64,000 bases of DNA from Streptomyces althioticus (GTDB lineage Bacteria > Actinomycetota > Actinomycetes > Streptomycetales > Streptomycetaceae). The notes beneath the pieces were generated by a model. It saw nothing but the letters and a program-made list of their open reading frames with translations. It did not search any database and had not been told where the DNA came from. The stretch is taken from NCBI GenBank assembly GCA_014649355.1, contig BMSW01000006.1:310001-374000 (forward strand), read 5' to 3'. Made by a program: the position numbers and the translations under genes. Below, one piece after another: positions 8,277-20,461 of this stretch. Positions within the stretch are counted from its first letter, which is position 1, and each line of letters begins with the position of its first letter.

Positions 8277-9584
8277 ATGGGCACTCTCGGTTCGTTGCGC
8301 AGAAAGGCAGTGGCGACAGCCGCGGCCGTCGGCGCGCTGTCGCTCGTCGTCGGCTGCGGCGGTGACGGCGACTCGGTCACGGGCGGCAGCAAGGACGGCG
8401 ACAAGGTCACCATCACCATGGGCCTGTTCGGCGTCATGGGCATCAAGGAGACCGGCCTGCTGGAGGAGTACGAGAAGAACAACCCCGGCGTCACCATCAA
8501 GGCCGAGATCGCCGGTGACGAGCAGACCTACTACACCGCGCTGCAGACCAAGCTCGCCGCCGGCAAGGGCCTGAAGGACATCCAGGGCATCGAGATCGGC
8601 CGTGCCAAGGAGATCACCGAGACGCGGGCGGACAAGTTCGCCGACTTCTCGAAGGTCGAGGGCACCGACCACTTCCTGCCCTGGAAGCAGTCCCAGATCA
8701 CCACCAAGGACGGCAAGGTGCTGGGCCTCGGCACCGACATCGGCCCCATGGCGGTCTGTTACCGCAAGGACTACTTCGAGAAGGCCGGACTGCCCACCGA
8801 CCGCGAAGAGGTCGGCAAGCTGTGGGCCGGCGACTGGAAGAAGTACGTCGAGGTCGGCCGCACCTTCAAGAAGAACTTCAAGGGCGGGGACGTCTCCTAC
8901 ACCGACTCGGCCAGCGGCCTGTTCAACGCCATGGTCTACGGCTACCCCGAGCAGTACTACAACGAGCAGGGCGACCTGATCTACGAGAAGAACCCGGCCG
9001 TCAAGGAGGCATGGGAGCTCTCGTCGGACGCCGCCGAGGAGGACCTGACCGCCAAGCTGCGCCAGTTCCAGCCCGGCTGGGACCCCGGTCTGTCCAACGG
9101 CACGTTCGCGACCGCGGTCTGCCCGGCCTGGATGCTGAGCCACATCAGCGAGAAGGCCGGCGACGTCAACAAGGGCAAGTGGGACGTGGCCCGTGCCCCG
9201 AAGGGCGCCAACTGGGGCGGCTCCTTCCTCGGTGTGATCGAGGAGAGCCCGGTGAAGGAGGAGGCGCAGAAGCTCGTCGCGTGGCTGACCGCGCCCGAGC
9301 AGCAGGCCCGCATCTTCAAGGACCTCGGCAACATCCCGTCGTCGCAGAAGGCCCTCGAGGACCCGTCGGTGAAGGCCGTGAAGAACGACTACTTCAGCGG
9401 CGCGCCGCTCGGTGAGATCTTCGGCGCCGCGGCCCAGGAGATCCCGGACAAGCAGGTCCTCGGCCGCAAGGACGGCACCATCAAGGACACCTTCTCCCAG
9501 GGCCTGGCCCTGGTCGAGCAGGGGACGCCGCGTGACGAGGCGTGGAAGACCACCACGGAGCGCATCGAGAAGGCGGTCCGCTGA
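8277..9584 (+). CDS. Sugar ABC transporter substrate-binding lipoprotein (CebE-like)
   Basis: 435 residues behind AGGAGGAG. The N-terminus is a lipoprotein signal with lipobox LVVGC, so the protein is anchored outside the membrane. The body is a family-1 extracellular solute-binding protein (GLLEEYEKNNPGVTIKAE, GLGTDIGPMAVCYRKDYFEK, SGLFNAMVYGY). It is first in an operon with two permeases and a GH1 beta-glucosidase, the cebEFG-bglC arrangement that imports cellobiose and cello-oligosaccharides in Streptomyces. No ATPase gene is present; such systems share the MsiK ATPase. The exact beta-glucoside is inferred. Confidence 0.9.
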   Translation: MGTLGSLRRKAVATAAAVGALSLVVGCGGDGDSVTGGSKDGDKVTITMGLFGVMGIKETGLLEEYEKNNPGVTIKAEIAGDEQTYYTALQTKLAAGKGLKDIQGIEIGRAKEITETRADKFADFSKVEGTDHFLPWKQSQITTKDGKVLGLGTDIGPMAVCYRKDYFEKAGLPTDREEVGKLWAGDWKKYVEVGRTFKKNFKGGDVSYTDSASGLFNAMVYGYPEQYYNEQGDLIYEKNPAVKEAWELSSDAAEEDLTAKLRQFQPGWDPGLSNGTFATAVCPAWMLSHISEKAGDVNKGKWDVARAPKGANWGGSFLGVIEESPVKEEAQKLVAWLTAPEQQARIFKDLGNIPSSQKALEDPSVKAVKNDYFSGAPLGEIFGAAAQEIPDKQVLGRKDGTIKDTFSQGLALVEQGTPRDEAWKTTTERIEKAVR

Positions 9585-9671
9585 CCGCAGCTCCAGCGGC
9601 CGTCCCGGGCCCGCCCGCCTTCGGGCGCGGGCCCGGGACGGCTCCCCATCCGCTCTCAGGAAGGAAGTCCG

Positions 9672-13126
<3,455 letters not shown>

Positions 13127-13138
13127 CCCGGACTCCGT

Positions 13139-13180
13139 GAGCCCGACTCCCTGCCCGTGGGGGGACAGGGAGTCGGGCTC
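13139..13180. terminator. Strong 15-bp hairpin closing the sugar operon
   Basis: GAGCCCGACTCCCTG (13139-13153) pairs perfectly with CAGGGAGTCGGGCTC (13166-13180) around a 12-base loop. It lies between convergent stop codons and probably serves both strands. Confidence 0.8.
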
Positions 13181-13184
13181 GCGG

Positions 13185-13829
13185 TCACCTCAGGTCCGCG
13201 CGGCCGCGGAGGATCCCGACGCCGTCGCCGTCGAGCTCGTCGCAGCAGGCCGCGCGGCCGGTCATCGCCATGACGAGGTCGACGGCCCGCCCGGACACGA
13301 GGGCCCCGTCCCCGGTGGAGAACGGCCCGTCGTCCGCCACGAGCTTCAGCCCTCCGATCCGCCCCTTCGCGACGACCACGAGGTCGGTGCCCCGGTAGTA
13401 CTCGGCGACAGCGGTCACGGTCTCGACGGGGTAGTCCCTCCGTATGCCGAGCGGCCGCCGGATGTCCTCCCCGTGCACGACGGTCTCGCCGAGCATGGCG
13501 AGGGCGGGCAGGGGAGGCCTGGTCGTGCTCGGCACCACGCGCCGGAAGCGGTCCAGGGTGTCCGCCGGGCCCGAACCCAGTTGCTCGGCCAGGCGCATGG
13601 CGACCTGCCGGTCGAAGTCGAACCGGCAGCGGACGACGCCCGCGAACCACCTGACGGTGTTGAGGCTCGCCCCCGCGGTGAGATGCGCGAGCACCTCACG
13701 CACGGTCAGCCCGTCACAGAGCGAGGGCGTGGCCCATTGCCCGGCTGTCAGCCCCTCGAGATCGTCGGCGAGCGCGGCCCGCTCGGCACGGATCATGGAC
13801 CACACCGTGCGGTCGGGGAGAGTCGTCAT
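13185..13829 (-). CDS. Maleylpyruvate isomerase-family (DinB-like, mycothiol-dependent) protein
   Basis: 214 residues with AGGAG upstream. The N-terminal four-helix DinB-like domain is recognised by WSMIRAERAALADDLEGL, QWATPSLCDGLTVREVLAHL and MLGETVVHGEDIRRPLG. The histidines in AHL and HGED are the usual metal ligands of this superfamily. Members catalyse mycothiol-dependent reactions, but most Streptomyces paralogues have no known substrate. Enzyme class is likely, substrate unknown. Confidence 0.85.
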   Translation of the reverse strand: MTTLPDRTVWSMIRAERAALADDLEGLTAGQWATPSLCDGLTVREVLAHLTAGASLNTVRWFAGVVRCRFDFDRQVAMRLAEQLGSGPADTLDRFRRVVPSTTRPPLPALAMLGETVVHGEDIRRPLGIRRDYPVETVTAVAEYYRGTDLVVVAKGRIGGLKLVADDGPFSTGDGALVSGRAVDLVMAMTGRAACCDELDGDGVGILRGRADLR

Positions 13830-13926
13830 GGGCGAGGGGCTCCTGTCTGCGGGGACGCTGGGACGCGTGAGTCTGCCGGGGTGGACTCCCGCCCCGCACG
13901 GAAATCATCGCCGGGAGCGCGACAGA

Positions 13927-14514
13927 ATGCGGGGCATGGACGTCCTGGCTCTGCTGAAGTCGGCCACTCTCCTGGTTCCGGAAGGCACCGCGAGCGAGAA
14001 CGACCTCACCGTGGACGACGTCTGGGAGTACCTCACCCACGACGAGTGGGAGGTGGCGCTCGGCCTGCTGGAGGAACTGGGGGACGTGCGGCCGCTCCCG
14101 GCCGCCTTCTGGGCGTCCATGGCCGCCGCGGCGGAGGAGATGCGTCTGGAGCGGAGCGCGGCATGGTGCCACTGGCGGGAGGGGGAGACCCGACACGGCG
14201 TCATCCGCGCCGACCTCACCCTGCGCGCGCCGTCCGACGGCGGCCGCCGGTCGCCCGTCCCCGGCGCCGGTGTCCTGCGCCCGATGTGGGACATCGGCCA
14301 CCGCACCCCCACCGGCGAACCGGCGTACGCCGTCGCCCGGCTCTGGGTGGAGGGCGCCCCCGCCCTGGAACCCGGGGGCAGCGCCCCGGTGCGTCTGGCG
14401 CCGCTCACCCCTGAGCTGTGGCGTCACCTCCGCCCGGGCCAGGTGATCACCCTGCACGAGACCCGCCCGGCGAGCGGAACGGCGGTTCTTCTGGAGGTGG
14501 GACCGCCGGGATGA
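13927..14514 (+). CDS. Hypothetical actinobacterial protein
   Basis: 195 residues from the ATG at 13927 (GGGAGCG upstream); a second ATG at 13936 is equally possible. The N-terminal half is helical and acidic (DDVWEYLTHDEWEVALGLLE). The C-terminal half looks like a small beta barrel (RLAPLTPELWRHLRPGQVIT, then GTAVLLEV), loosely reminiscent of the EF-Tu C-terminal domain. I do not assign a function. Flanking genes run on the opposite strand. Confidence 0.7.
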   Translation: MRGMDVLALLKSATLLVPEGTASENDLTVDDVWEYLTHDEWEVALGLLEELGDVRPLPAAFWASMAAAAEEMRLERSAAWCHWREGETRHGVIRADLTLRAPSDGGRRSPVPGAGVLRPMWDIGHRTPTGEPAYAVARLWVEGAPALEPGGSAPVRLAPLTPELWRHLRPGQVITLHETRPASGTAVLLEVGPPG

Positions 14515-14535
14515 CGCGCGGGGCGGGCGCGGCTC

Positions 14536-15483
14536 TCAGAACGTGGCGCTGATCGCCCCGACCCTCTTCCCGTGACCCAGAACAGGGGCCGTGGTGAGTT
14601 CGGCGAGCGTGGCGTCCGCGTCCACGTCGACGCCGAGGCGGCGCAGGGCGGCGATCATCACCACGGGGCGCGACCGCTGGGAGCCGTCGGCGATCTTCAG
14701 CGAGACCGCCGAGCCGTCCGGCAGGCCGAGCGCGTACACGCCCTCGGCGCCGTCCTTCGCGACGGCACCCGGCAGCGCCCGCATGAGCCGGGTCACGTCA
14801 CGCCCGGTGCCGCCCACGTACTCCGGGTGCGTGTTCATGGCCCGCACGACACGGTGCTCCAGGGTGCCCTCCGGCGCGCAGGCCAGACGCCCGAAGGAGC
14901 GGGCCAGTCCGCGCAGGCTGATCGCGAACAGCGGCGCACCGCAGCCGTCCACGCCCGTCGCCGCGACCTTCTCGCCCGCGAGCTCCTCCACCGTCTCGCG
15001 CAGCCGCACCTGGAGCGGGTGCAGCGGGTCGAGGTAGGTCGCGGTGTCCCAGCCGGCTGCGACGCAGGCCGCCAGCATCGCGGCATGCTTGCCGGAGCAG
15101 TTCATCGTCAGCGGGGAGGGTTCTCCGCCGTTGCGCAGGTAGGCGCGGAGCGCCTCCTCGCCGATCGGGAGGGCGGCCGTGCACCGCAGATCGTCCGTGG
15201 AGAGGCCGGCCGAGGCCAGGATCTGGCGCACGCTCTCCAGGTGGAAGTCCTCGCCGGAGTGGCTGGCGCAGGCCAGCGCGAGGAGCGGGCCGTCCAGATC
15301 GAGTCCGGCGCGCAGCATGCCGAGCGCCTGCAGGGGCTTGTTGGAGGAGCGCGGGTACATCGGGGCGTCGACGTCCCCGATCCGCACCTTCTCGGACCCG
15401 TCGGGACCGGTCGCGATCACCGTCCCGTGGTGCACTGACTCCAGGAAATCACCGCGCCGGACCTCGGCCACCACACTGTGCAT
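14536..15483 (-). CDS. L-asparaginase II family (rhizobial-type) protein
   Basis: 315 residues from the ATG at 15481-15483; a GTG four codons upstream is the alternative, both behind GGAGAGG. Family features are clear: MYPRSSNKPLQALGM, ACASHSGEDFH, LTMNCSGKHAAML, ATGVDGCGAPLFA. This is the PF06089 (Rhizobium etli type II) asparaginase family, unrelated to the E. coli enzyme. It converts asparagine to aspartate and ammonia. It diverges from a GntR regulator across palindromes, and an NhaC-type carrier lies beyond the regulator. Confidence 0.92.
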   Translation of the reverse strand: MHSVVAEVRRGDFLESVHHGTVIATGPDGSEKVRIGDVDAPMYPRSSNKPLQALGMLRAGLDLDGPLLALACASHSGEDFHLESVRQILASAGLSTDDLRCTAALPIGEEALRAYLRNGGEPSPLTMNCSGKHAAMLAACVAAGWDTATYLDPLHPLQVRLRETVEELAGEKVAATGVDGCGAPLFAISLRGLARSFGRLACAPEGTLEHRVVRAMNTHPEYVGGTGRDVTRLMRALPGAVAKDGAEGVYALGLPDGSAVSLKIADGSQRSRPVVMIAALRRLGVDVDADATLAELTTAPVLGHGKRVGAISATF

Positions 15484-15506
15484 CGCTGCGTCCACCTCTC
15501 CATTCG

Positions 15507-15528
15507 TGTCAACTGTCGACAGTTATCA
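15507..15528. promoter_or_regulatory. Palindromic operator between asparaginase and GntR genes
   Basis: AACTGTCGACAGTT (15511-15524) is a perfect 14-bp palindrome, extending imperfectly to TGTCA ... TTATCA. It lies about 25 bp upstream of the asparaginase start and is a plausible site for the divergent GntR protein. Confidence 0.55.
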
Positions 15529-15596
15529 CTTCGCCCCGGATGATGTCGAGTGTGAGATCGATCCGGCGGACAACGCTTGACAGCCGCGGAAACGTG

Positions 15597-15619
15597 GTTG
15601 TCAACTGGCGACTGTCAAC
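15597..15619. promoter_or_regulatory. Second TTGTCA/TGTCAA inverted repeat before the GntR gene
   Basis: GTTGTCA at 15597 and TGTCAAC at 15613-15619 are imperfect inverted copies sharing half-sites with the palindrome at 15511. A further TTGACA lies at 15577-15582. Repeated half-sites between divergent genes suggest control of both directions by the GntR protein. Confidence 0.45.
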
Positions 15620-15648
15620 ACTTCGCCGGTCCGAGGAAGGCAGTGCCT

Positions 15649-16335
15649 GTGAGCGAGACCCTGCAACGCGGCCTCGCCGTCCAGATCGCCGAAGTGCTGC
15701 GCGAGCGGCTGCTCAGCGGCCGCCTCACACCGGGCACCCGGATCAACGAGGTGGTGCTCGCCCGGGAGCTCGGCACCAGCCGGGGACCCTTGCGCGAGGC
15801 GGTACGGCAGCTGGTCAGCGAGGGCCTGCTCGTGCACACCCCCAACCGGGGCGCCACGGTCTTCGCGGCCGACCCGGCGGGCGTGGCGGCCCTCTTCGAA
15901 CTCCGTACGGCGCTGGAGAGCGAGTGCGCCCGGCTCGCCGCGGAGCGCCGCGACGACAAGGACGTCGCCGCGCTGCGCTCGGCCTGTGCCCGGGCGCGGA
16001 AGACCATCGGAAGCGGGCGGAGCCTCGTGCACCGACTTGACCTGGACTTCCACCGGACCCTGACCGACACCGCCCGCAGTCCCCGGATCGGCGAGCAGCT
16101 GTGGCGGGTGCAGCAGCAGGTCATCCTGCTGCGCAGCCCGTTGGACGTACCGGCGGCCCACACGGCCGACTCCCTCGACGACCACGAGGAGATCGCCGCC
16201 GCCGTGGCGGACGGTGACGCCGAACGTGCCGCCGCCCTCATGCGGCTCCACCTCGACCGCGTACGCAACCAGATGGCCGCCTCGGCCGAGGACCCGGCGG
16301 TCGCCTCGACGCCCGGTGTGCCGGCCGGCGGCTGA
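15649..16335 (+). CDS. GntR-family (FadR/FCD subfamily) regulator
   Basis: 228 residues from the GTG at 15649, 8 bases after GAGGAAGG; a GTG two codons earlier is too close to the ribosome site. The winged helix is LQRGLAVQIAEVLRERLLSG to LARELGTSRGPLREAVRQLV. The all-helical FCD effector domain follows (FELRTALESECARLAAERR, LDLDFHRTLTDTA, DDHEEIAAAVADGD), with His/Asp residues that may bind a metal and an organic acid. It probably controls the asparaginase and the NhaC-type carrier on either side, perhaps responding to aspartate or a related acid; that effector is a guess. Confidence 0.9.
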   Translation: MSETLQRGLAVQIAEVLRERLLSGRLTPGTRINEVVLARELGTSRGPLREAVRQLVSEGLLVHTPNRGATVFAADPAGVAALFELRTALESECARLAAERRDDKDVAALRSACARARKTIGSGRSLVHRLDLDFHRTLTDTARSPRIGEQLWRVQQQVILLRSPLDVPAAHTADSLDDHEEIAAAVADGDAERAAALMRLHLDRVRNQMAASAEDPAVASTPGVPAGG

Positions 16336-16543
16336 CCCCGGCCACCGCCTCGCCGTACGACCCGCCCCGGGCGCCGCACCCCGTCCCGCCCGGGCCCGCC
16401 TCCGCATGCCCTCCGCCGCGCGACCCGGTCACCTCCGGACGTCCCGGCCCGCCCCGGCGACGCGCTGCCACCTCAGCCGCCGGCCCCCGACCTCCCCCCC
16501 CCACCGACCGGCCCGGCCCCGGCCGAGCACTGGAGTACCTGAC

Positions 16544-18025
16544 ATGACCGATCCCTCCACCATGGCCCCGCCCTCACGGGAGCGCCGTACCCCCGGGCTG
16601 TTCGTCGCCGCGCTGCCCGTCGTGCTGATGCTGGCCCTCATGGTCACCGGCACGCTGTGGCTCGGTCTCGACGCCGTCGTCCTCCTCGTCGCGGCCTGCG
16701 CCGTCGCCGGCGTCATCGCGTTGACGCTGGGCGTGACCTGGGACGAGATGATGGAGGGGATCCGGTCGAAGATCGACTCCGCCATGCCCGCGCTGCTGAT
16801 CCTGATCTCGATCGGCATCCTGATCGGCACCTGGACGCTGAGCGGCACGATCCCCATGATCGTCGACTGGGGGCTCCGCTCCATCCAGCCCTCGTGGATC
16901 GTGATCCTCGCGTTCCTGATCACCATGGTCGTCTCGACGGTCACCGGCACGTCGTGGGGCTCCGTCGGCACCGTCGGCGTCGCCCTCATCGGTGTGGCCG
17001 GCGGTCTCGGGGTGTCCCTTCCGATGACGGCGGGCGCCATCATCTCCGGCGCCTACTTCGGCGACAAGATGTCCCCGATGTCGGACACCACCAACCTGGC
17101 CCCCGCCGTGGCCGGCTCCACCCTCTTCGAGCACATCCGGCATCTGCTCTGGACGACGGGCCCGGCCGCCGTCCTCGCCGGCATCCTGTACCTGGTTCTC
17201 GGCCGTACCCAGCACGCCGACGGAGAGGCCGTCCAACGCTCGCAGGCCCTGCAGGACGTGCTGGAACAGGCCTTCCACTTCAACGTGCTGCTTCTGCTGC
17301 CGCCCGCCGTGGTGCTGGTGGGCGCGATCATGAAGAAGCCGGCGCTGCCCACCGTCATCGCCTCGTCGGTGGTCGCGGGAGCGCTGGGCGGCATCGTCCA
17401 GGGCTTCACCCTCGAACAGATCTCCTCCGCCGCGGCGACGGGCTTCACCTCGACGATGTTGGACGGCCACGGAGGCATCGACCCCCAGCACCTGCCCGAG
17501 GCGGCCGAGACACTGCTCAACCGGGGCGGCATGGCCTCCATGACGACGACCGTCCTCATCGGTCTCGCCGGCTTCGCCTTCGCCGGCATCCTCACCGTGA
17601 CCGGATGCCTGGACGTCCTGATGCACCGCCTGCTCGCCAAGGTCCGCAGGACGGGCGGGATCATCCTCGCCACCGCGATGAGCTCCCTCGGCACCGCCCT
17701 CGCGATGGGTGTCTCGTACCTGACGATCATCGTGCCGGGCCAGGCCTTCAAGGACGTCTACCCCGAGCGCGGACTCGCCCCGAAGAACCTCTCGCGCACC
17801 CTGGAGGACTCCGGGACGGTCTTCGTCCCGCTGGTGCCGTGGACGGAGGCCGCCGCCTACATGTCCGCGACCCTGGGCGTCGCGACCATGGCCTACGCGC
17901 CGTACGCGTTCCTGAACTACTTCGGCGTGATCATCGCGGTGATCTGCGGCTACACCGGAATCGGCATCGCCCGGCAGAAGCCGGTGCAGCGCCCGACGGA
18001 GGAGCCGGTGCCGGCCGCGGTCTGA
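16544..18025 (+). CDS. NhaC-family Na+/H+ antiporter-like carrier
   Basis: 493 residues, about eleven membrane helices, ATG behind TGGAG. Hallmarks of the NhaC family are VSTVTGTSWGSVGTVGVAL, ISGAYFGDKMSPMSDTTNLA, and LEDSGTVFVPLVPWTEAAAY. The family exchanges Na+ for protons and includes organic-acid antiporters such as malate/lactate carriers. Its position 208 bp after a GntR gene and asparaginase suggests transport linked to asparagine or aspartate use, or pH/sodium balance during ammonia release. This link is inference. It ends 5 bp from a convergent gene. Confidence 0.9.
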   Translation: MTDPSTMAPPSRERRTPGLFVAALPVVLMLALMVTGTLWLGLDAVVLLVAACAVAGVIALTLGVTWDEMMEGIRSKIDSAMPALLILISIGILIGTWTLSGTIPMIVDWGLRSIQPSWIVILAFLITMVVSTVTGTSWGSVGTVGVALIGVAGGLGVSLPMTAGAIISGAYFGDKMSPMSDTTNLAPAVAGSTLFEHIRHLLWTTGPAAVLAGILYLVLGRTQHADGEAVQRSQALQDVLEQAFHFNVLLLLPPAVVLVGAIMKKPALPTVIASSVVAGALGGIVQGFTLEQISSAAATGFTSTMLDGHGGIDPQHLPEAAETLLNRGGMASMTTTVLIGLAGFAFAGILTVTGCLDVLMHRLLAKVRRTGGIILATAMSSLGTALAMGVSYLTIIVPGQAFKDVYPERGLAPKNLSRTLEDSGTVFVPLVPWTEAAAYMSATLGVATMAYAPYAFLNYFGVIIAVICGYTGIGIARQKPVQRPTEEPVPAAV

Positions 18026-18030
18026 TCACC

Positions 18031-18771
18031 TCAGCGGGGCTTCCGCCACACGGAGACGTGCTTCGGGGAGTCCTGGGTGAACGGCGAGCCGTCCCAGTCC
18101 GCGACGCGACGCTCCAGCTGGAGCCCGGCGATACGGGCCATGAGGTCGAGCTCCGCCGGCCAGGCGTAGCGGTGCCGGGAGGCTTCGCGGCGGTAGCGGC
18201 CGTCCTCGCCGTCGCGGGTGAAGTGGTGCGAGACGAGGAGCTGCTCGACGGGGTCGATCGTGTCGAAGCCCAGATGGCGCTCCGACACGTCGAACGGCAC
18301 CGCGACCTGCCCGGGCGGCAGGAACCGCAGGGGCGGCACGCCCAGCTCGATCACGAAGCGGCCCCCGGGCCGCAGATGACGCGCGGCGTTGCGGAAGCAC
18401 TCGACCTGCTCGTCCTGCGTGAGCAGGTTGGAGATCGTGTTGTAGACGAGGTACACCAGGGAGAACTCACCCGGCACGACGGTCGTCGCCATGTCCCCGA
18501 GGACGACCGGGAGCGTCTCCTCGTCCACCTTGCGGCGCAGCACGGCCGCCATGTGCTCGGACAGTTCGATGCCCGCCACCGGCACACCGCGCTCGCGGAG
18601 CGGCACGCCCACGCGCCCGGTCCCGATGGCGAACTCCAGCGCGCGGCCGTCCCCGGCGAGATCGGCGAGGAAGTCGACGGTCGCGCCGAGGACGGCGGCC
18701 GAGGTCATCTCGGTCTCCTCGGAGTCGTAGCGTTCGGCGGACTCGGGGCCCCACAGTTCACTGCTCGTCAC
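18031..18771 (-). CDS. Class I SAM-dependent methyltransferase
   Basis: 246 residues, likely GTG start. Motif I of the Rossmann fold is ALEFAIGTGRVGVPL, followed by VAGIELSEHMAAVL (acidic residue for the SAM ribose) and VYNTISNLL and GGRFVIELGVP. The N-terminus LWGPESAERYDSEE is typical of a large actinobacterial methyltransferase group. The substrate is unknown. It is convergent with the NhaC gene and diverges from an acetyltransferase. Confidence 0.88.
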   Translation of the reverse strand: MTSSELWGPESAERYDSEETEMTSAAVLGATVDFLADLAGDGRALEFAIGTGRVGVPLRERGVPVAGIELSEHMAAVLRRKVDEETLPVVLGDMATTVVPGEFSLVYLVYNTISNLLTQDEQVECFRNAARHLRPGGRFVIELGVPPLRFLPPGQVAVPFDVSERHLGFDTIDPVEQLLVSHHFTRDGEDGRYRREASRHRYAWPAELDLMARIAGLQLERRVADWDGSPFTQDSPKHVSVWRKPR

Positions 18772-18945
18772 GGTCGGCCACTGTGCCGGGCGGAGGATGA
18801 CGCTGTCGACTCATTTAGCGGGCGGCGCGGGAGCCGGCCTGCCCCGGGCGGTACGGGGGGGCCGGCCTCCCCGACAGTGCCTGTCGGCCGATGACCTGCC
18901 CGACAATGATCCTGCCGGACTCCCTCGACAGAAAGGTGGGCAACC

Positions 18946-19584
18946 GTGGGCGCACCGCACCCGCTCCTCCCGTACTTCCTGGCAGCCGCCGACGGTCGCT
19001 TCCCGCCGGTCGACGGCATGGTGACGGTGCTGCCGCCCCTGGCCGGAGGGCTGGAGTGCTCGGTCGCCTTCACGGGCCACGCCGTCGTCGCCACCGCCCT
19101 GAGCGAGCAGGCCGTACACGCCCAGGCTCCCGACGGGTTCGGTGGCTCGCTCGCGCCGGACTTCCTGCGTCACCTGGCCGGCCCGAAAGGATGGATCGAC
19201 GTCGTCGACGTGACCCTGACGGCCCGCGGCACGGGCGGCCCGCCGCGTCTGCCGGTAGTGGACGACGCGGACGATCACCCGCGGGTACGCCACGCCAGAG
19301 ACGTGCGGACCGACGTCGAGGTCTATGGCGACGAGCGCGGCCTCATCACGCTCGCCGTCGGTCTCGCCGGACGGCGGGAGCTGAGCATCGAACTCCGTGA
19401 CGTCCAGGACGGCGGCCGGGGACACGGGCGGTCGCTCATCTCCGACGCCCTGTCCCTCGTCCCGGCGGGCGAGCCCGTCTTCGCCGCCGTTTCCCCCGGC
19501 AACGCCCGCTCCCTCCGCGCCTTCCTCGCCAGCGGGTTCACACCGATCGGCAGTGAGGTCCTGCTGCGTCCCGAGCGGGGATGA
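18946..19584 (+). CDS. GNAT-type N-acetyltransferase
   Basis: 212 residues from a GTG behind AAAGGTGGG. The N-terminal 100 residues are a variable domain. The C-terminal half carries the acetyl-CoA region: ELSIELRDVQDGGRGHGRSL, where the loop GGRGHG corresponds to the Q/R-x-x-G-x-G/A motif, then AAVSPGNARSLRAFLASGFTPIGSE. The substrate is not predictable. Confidence 0.78.
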   Translation: MGAPHPLLPYFLAAADGRFPPVDGMVTVLPPLAGGLECSVAFTGHAVVATALSEQAVHAQAPDGFGGSLAPDFLRHLAGPKGWIDVVDVTLTARGTGGPPRLPVVDDADDHPRVRHARDVRTDVEVYGDERGLITLAVGLAGRRELSIELRDVQDGGRGHGRSLISDALSLVPAGEPVFAAVSPGNARSLRAFLASGFTPIGSEVLLRPERG

Positions 19585-19602
19585 CCTGACGCGCGCCCGC
19601 CG

Positions 19603-20133
19603 TCATGCCGACACCGCGGGCCGCATCCCGAGCCACTGCTCCGCCTCCCACGCCCGGAACCGCTCCACCTCCGTGAAACCGAGCGTGGCCGCGAGGCGGA
19701 GGGAGCGGGTGTTGGCGGTCTGGGTGGCCAAGACCACCGGTTCGCCGGGGAGGACGCCGTCGAGCCAGTCGAGTGCCGCCCCGCACGCCTCCGCCGCATA
19801 CCCGAAGCCCCAGGCCCGCGGCAGGAAGAGATACCCGAGATCGACCTTGCCCACGGCAGCCGGGCGGTGCTTCGTCGCTCTCCTGAGGAGGATCTGCCCG
19901 ATCATCGCCCCGTCGCGCTCGACGACGAAACTGCCCGACGCGTGCCCGGGCACCTCGGGCATCTCGCGCTCCAGCTCCTCCCGCGGCCTCGCTCCGCCGA
20001 GATAGGTGTGCACCTCCTGCGAGCCGTACAGCTCGACGAACGTCGCCCGGTCCCGCGCCTCCGCCGCACGCAGCAGCAGCCGCTCCGTCCGTATCGGTGC
20101 GGGCGGCCAGGGTACGGGTCCAAGATCGGCCAT
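19603..20133 (-). CDS. RimJ/RimL-type GNAT acetyltransferase
   Basis: 176 residues from the ATG at 20131-20133; the ribosome site is weak and longer frames upstream look non-coding. Family pattern is complete: IRTERLLLRAAEARD, VDLGYLFLPRAWGFGYAAEA (acetyl-CoA pyrophosphate loop), TQTANTRSLRLAATLGFTEV. Such enzymes acetylate protein N-termini or small amines. It is convergent with the preceding acetyltransferase gene, 18 bp apart. Confidence 0.85.
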   Translation of the reverse strand: MADLGPVPWPPAPIRTERLLLRAAEARDRATFVELYGSQEVHTYLGGARPREELEREMPEVPGHASGSFVVERDGAMIGQILLRRATKHRPAAVGKVDLGYLFLPRAWGFGYAAEACGAALDWLDGVLPGEPVVLATQTANTRSLRLAATLGFTEVERFRAWEAEQWLGMRPAVSA

Positions 20134-20307
20134 GCCGGCCAGCCAAACAGAGTGCCCGGCCACCGGCAAGAGGCAGGCGGGGTGCGCGACTTCGGAAAGG
20201 CCGCGGTCCGGTACCTGGGTGCACCGCACCCCCTTCGCGTCCCCACGGCACCCGTCCCGGCCGTAGCCTCGCAACGCCCCGGTCGGTTTCCTCCGCGCGG
20301 CGTGTCC

Positions 20308-20395
20308 GGCTGCGCACCGACGATCTGGGCGTCCGGGACGCCGCAGGGTGCCCGGTCCGCGCCCCGAAGAGGTCGCCGAGCTCGCCGGAGTGAGC
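20308..20395 (+). pseudogene. Remnant of an XRE/MmyB-type helix-turn-helix regulator
   Basis: The 328-bp stretch 20134-20461 has no intact gene. Within it, 20318-20395 reads GRRRVPGPRPEEVAELAGVS, close to the GRRRVPGLRREEVALLAGVS core of MmyB-type regulators. Just upstream, in another frame, RLRTDDLGVR resembles the preceding part of that family. After AGVS the conserved YYxRLEQG continuation is lost. This looks like a frameshifted, decayed fragment; the match is from memory of the family. Confidence 0.4.
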
Positions 20396-20461
20396 ACCGC
20401 CCCCGCACGCGCCCGGAACAGGGCCGCGAACGCACCCCTCCCTTCCACCTCGGACCGGCCG

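Noticed and set aside
20217-20231. GGGTGC-ACC-GCACCC inverted repeat
   Set aside because: It lies in GC-rich decayed sequence with no clear gene start nearby, so chance is likely.
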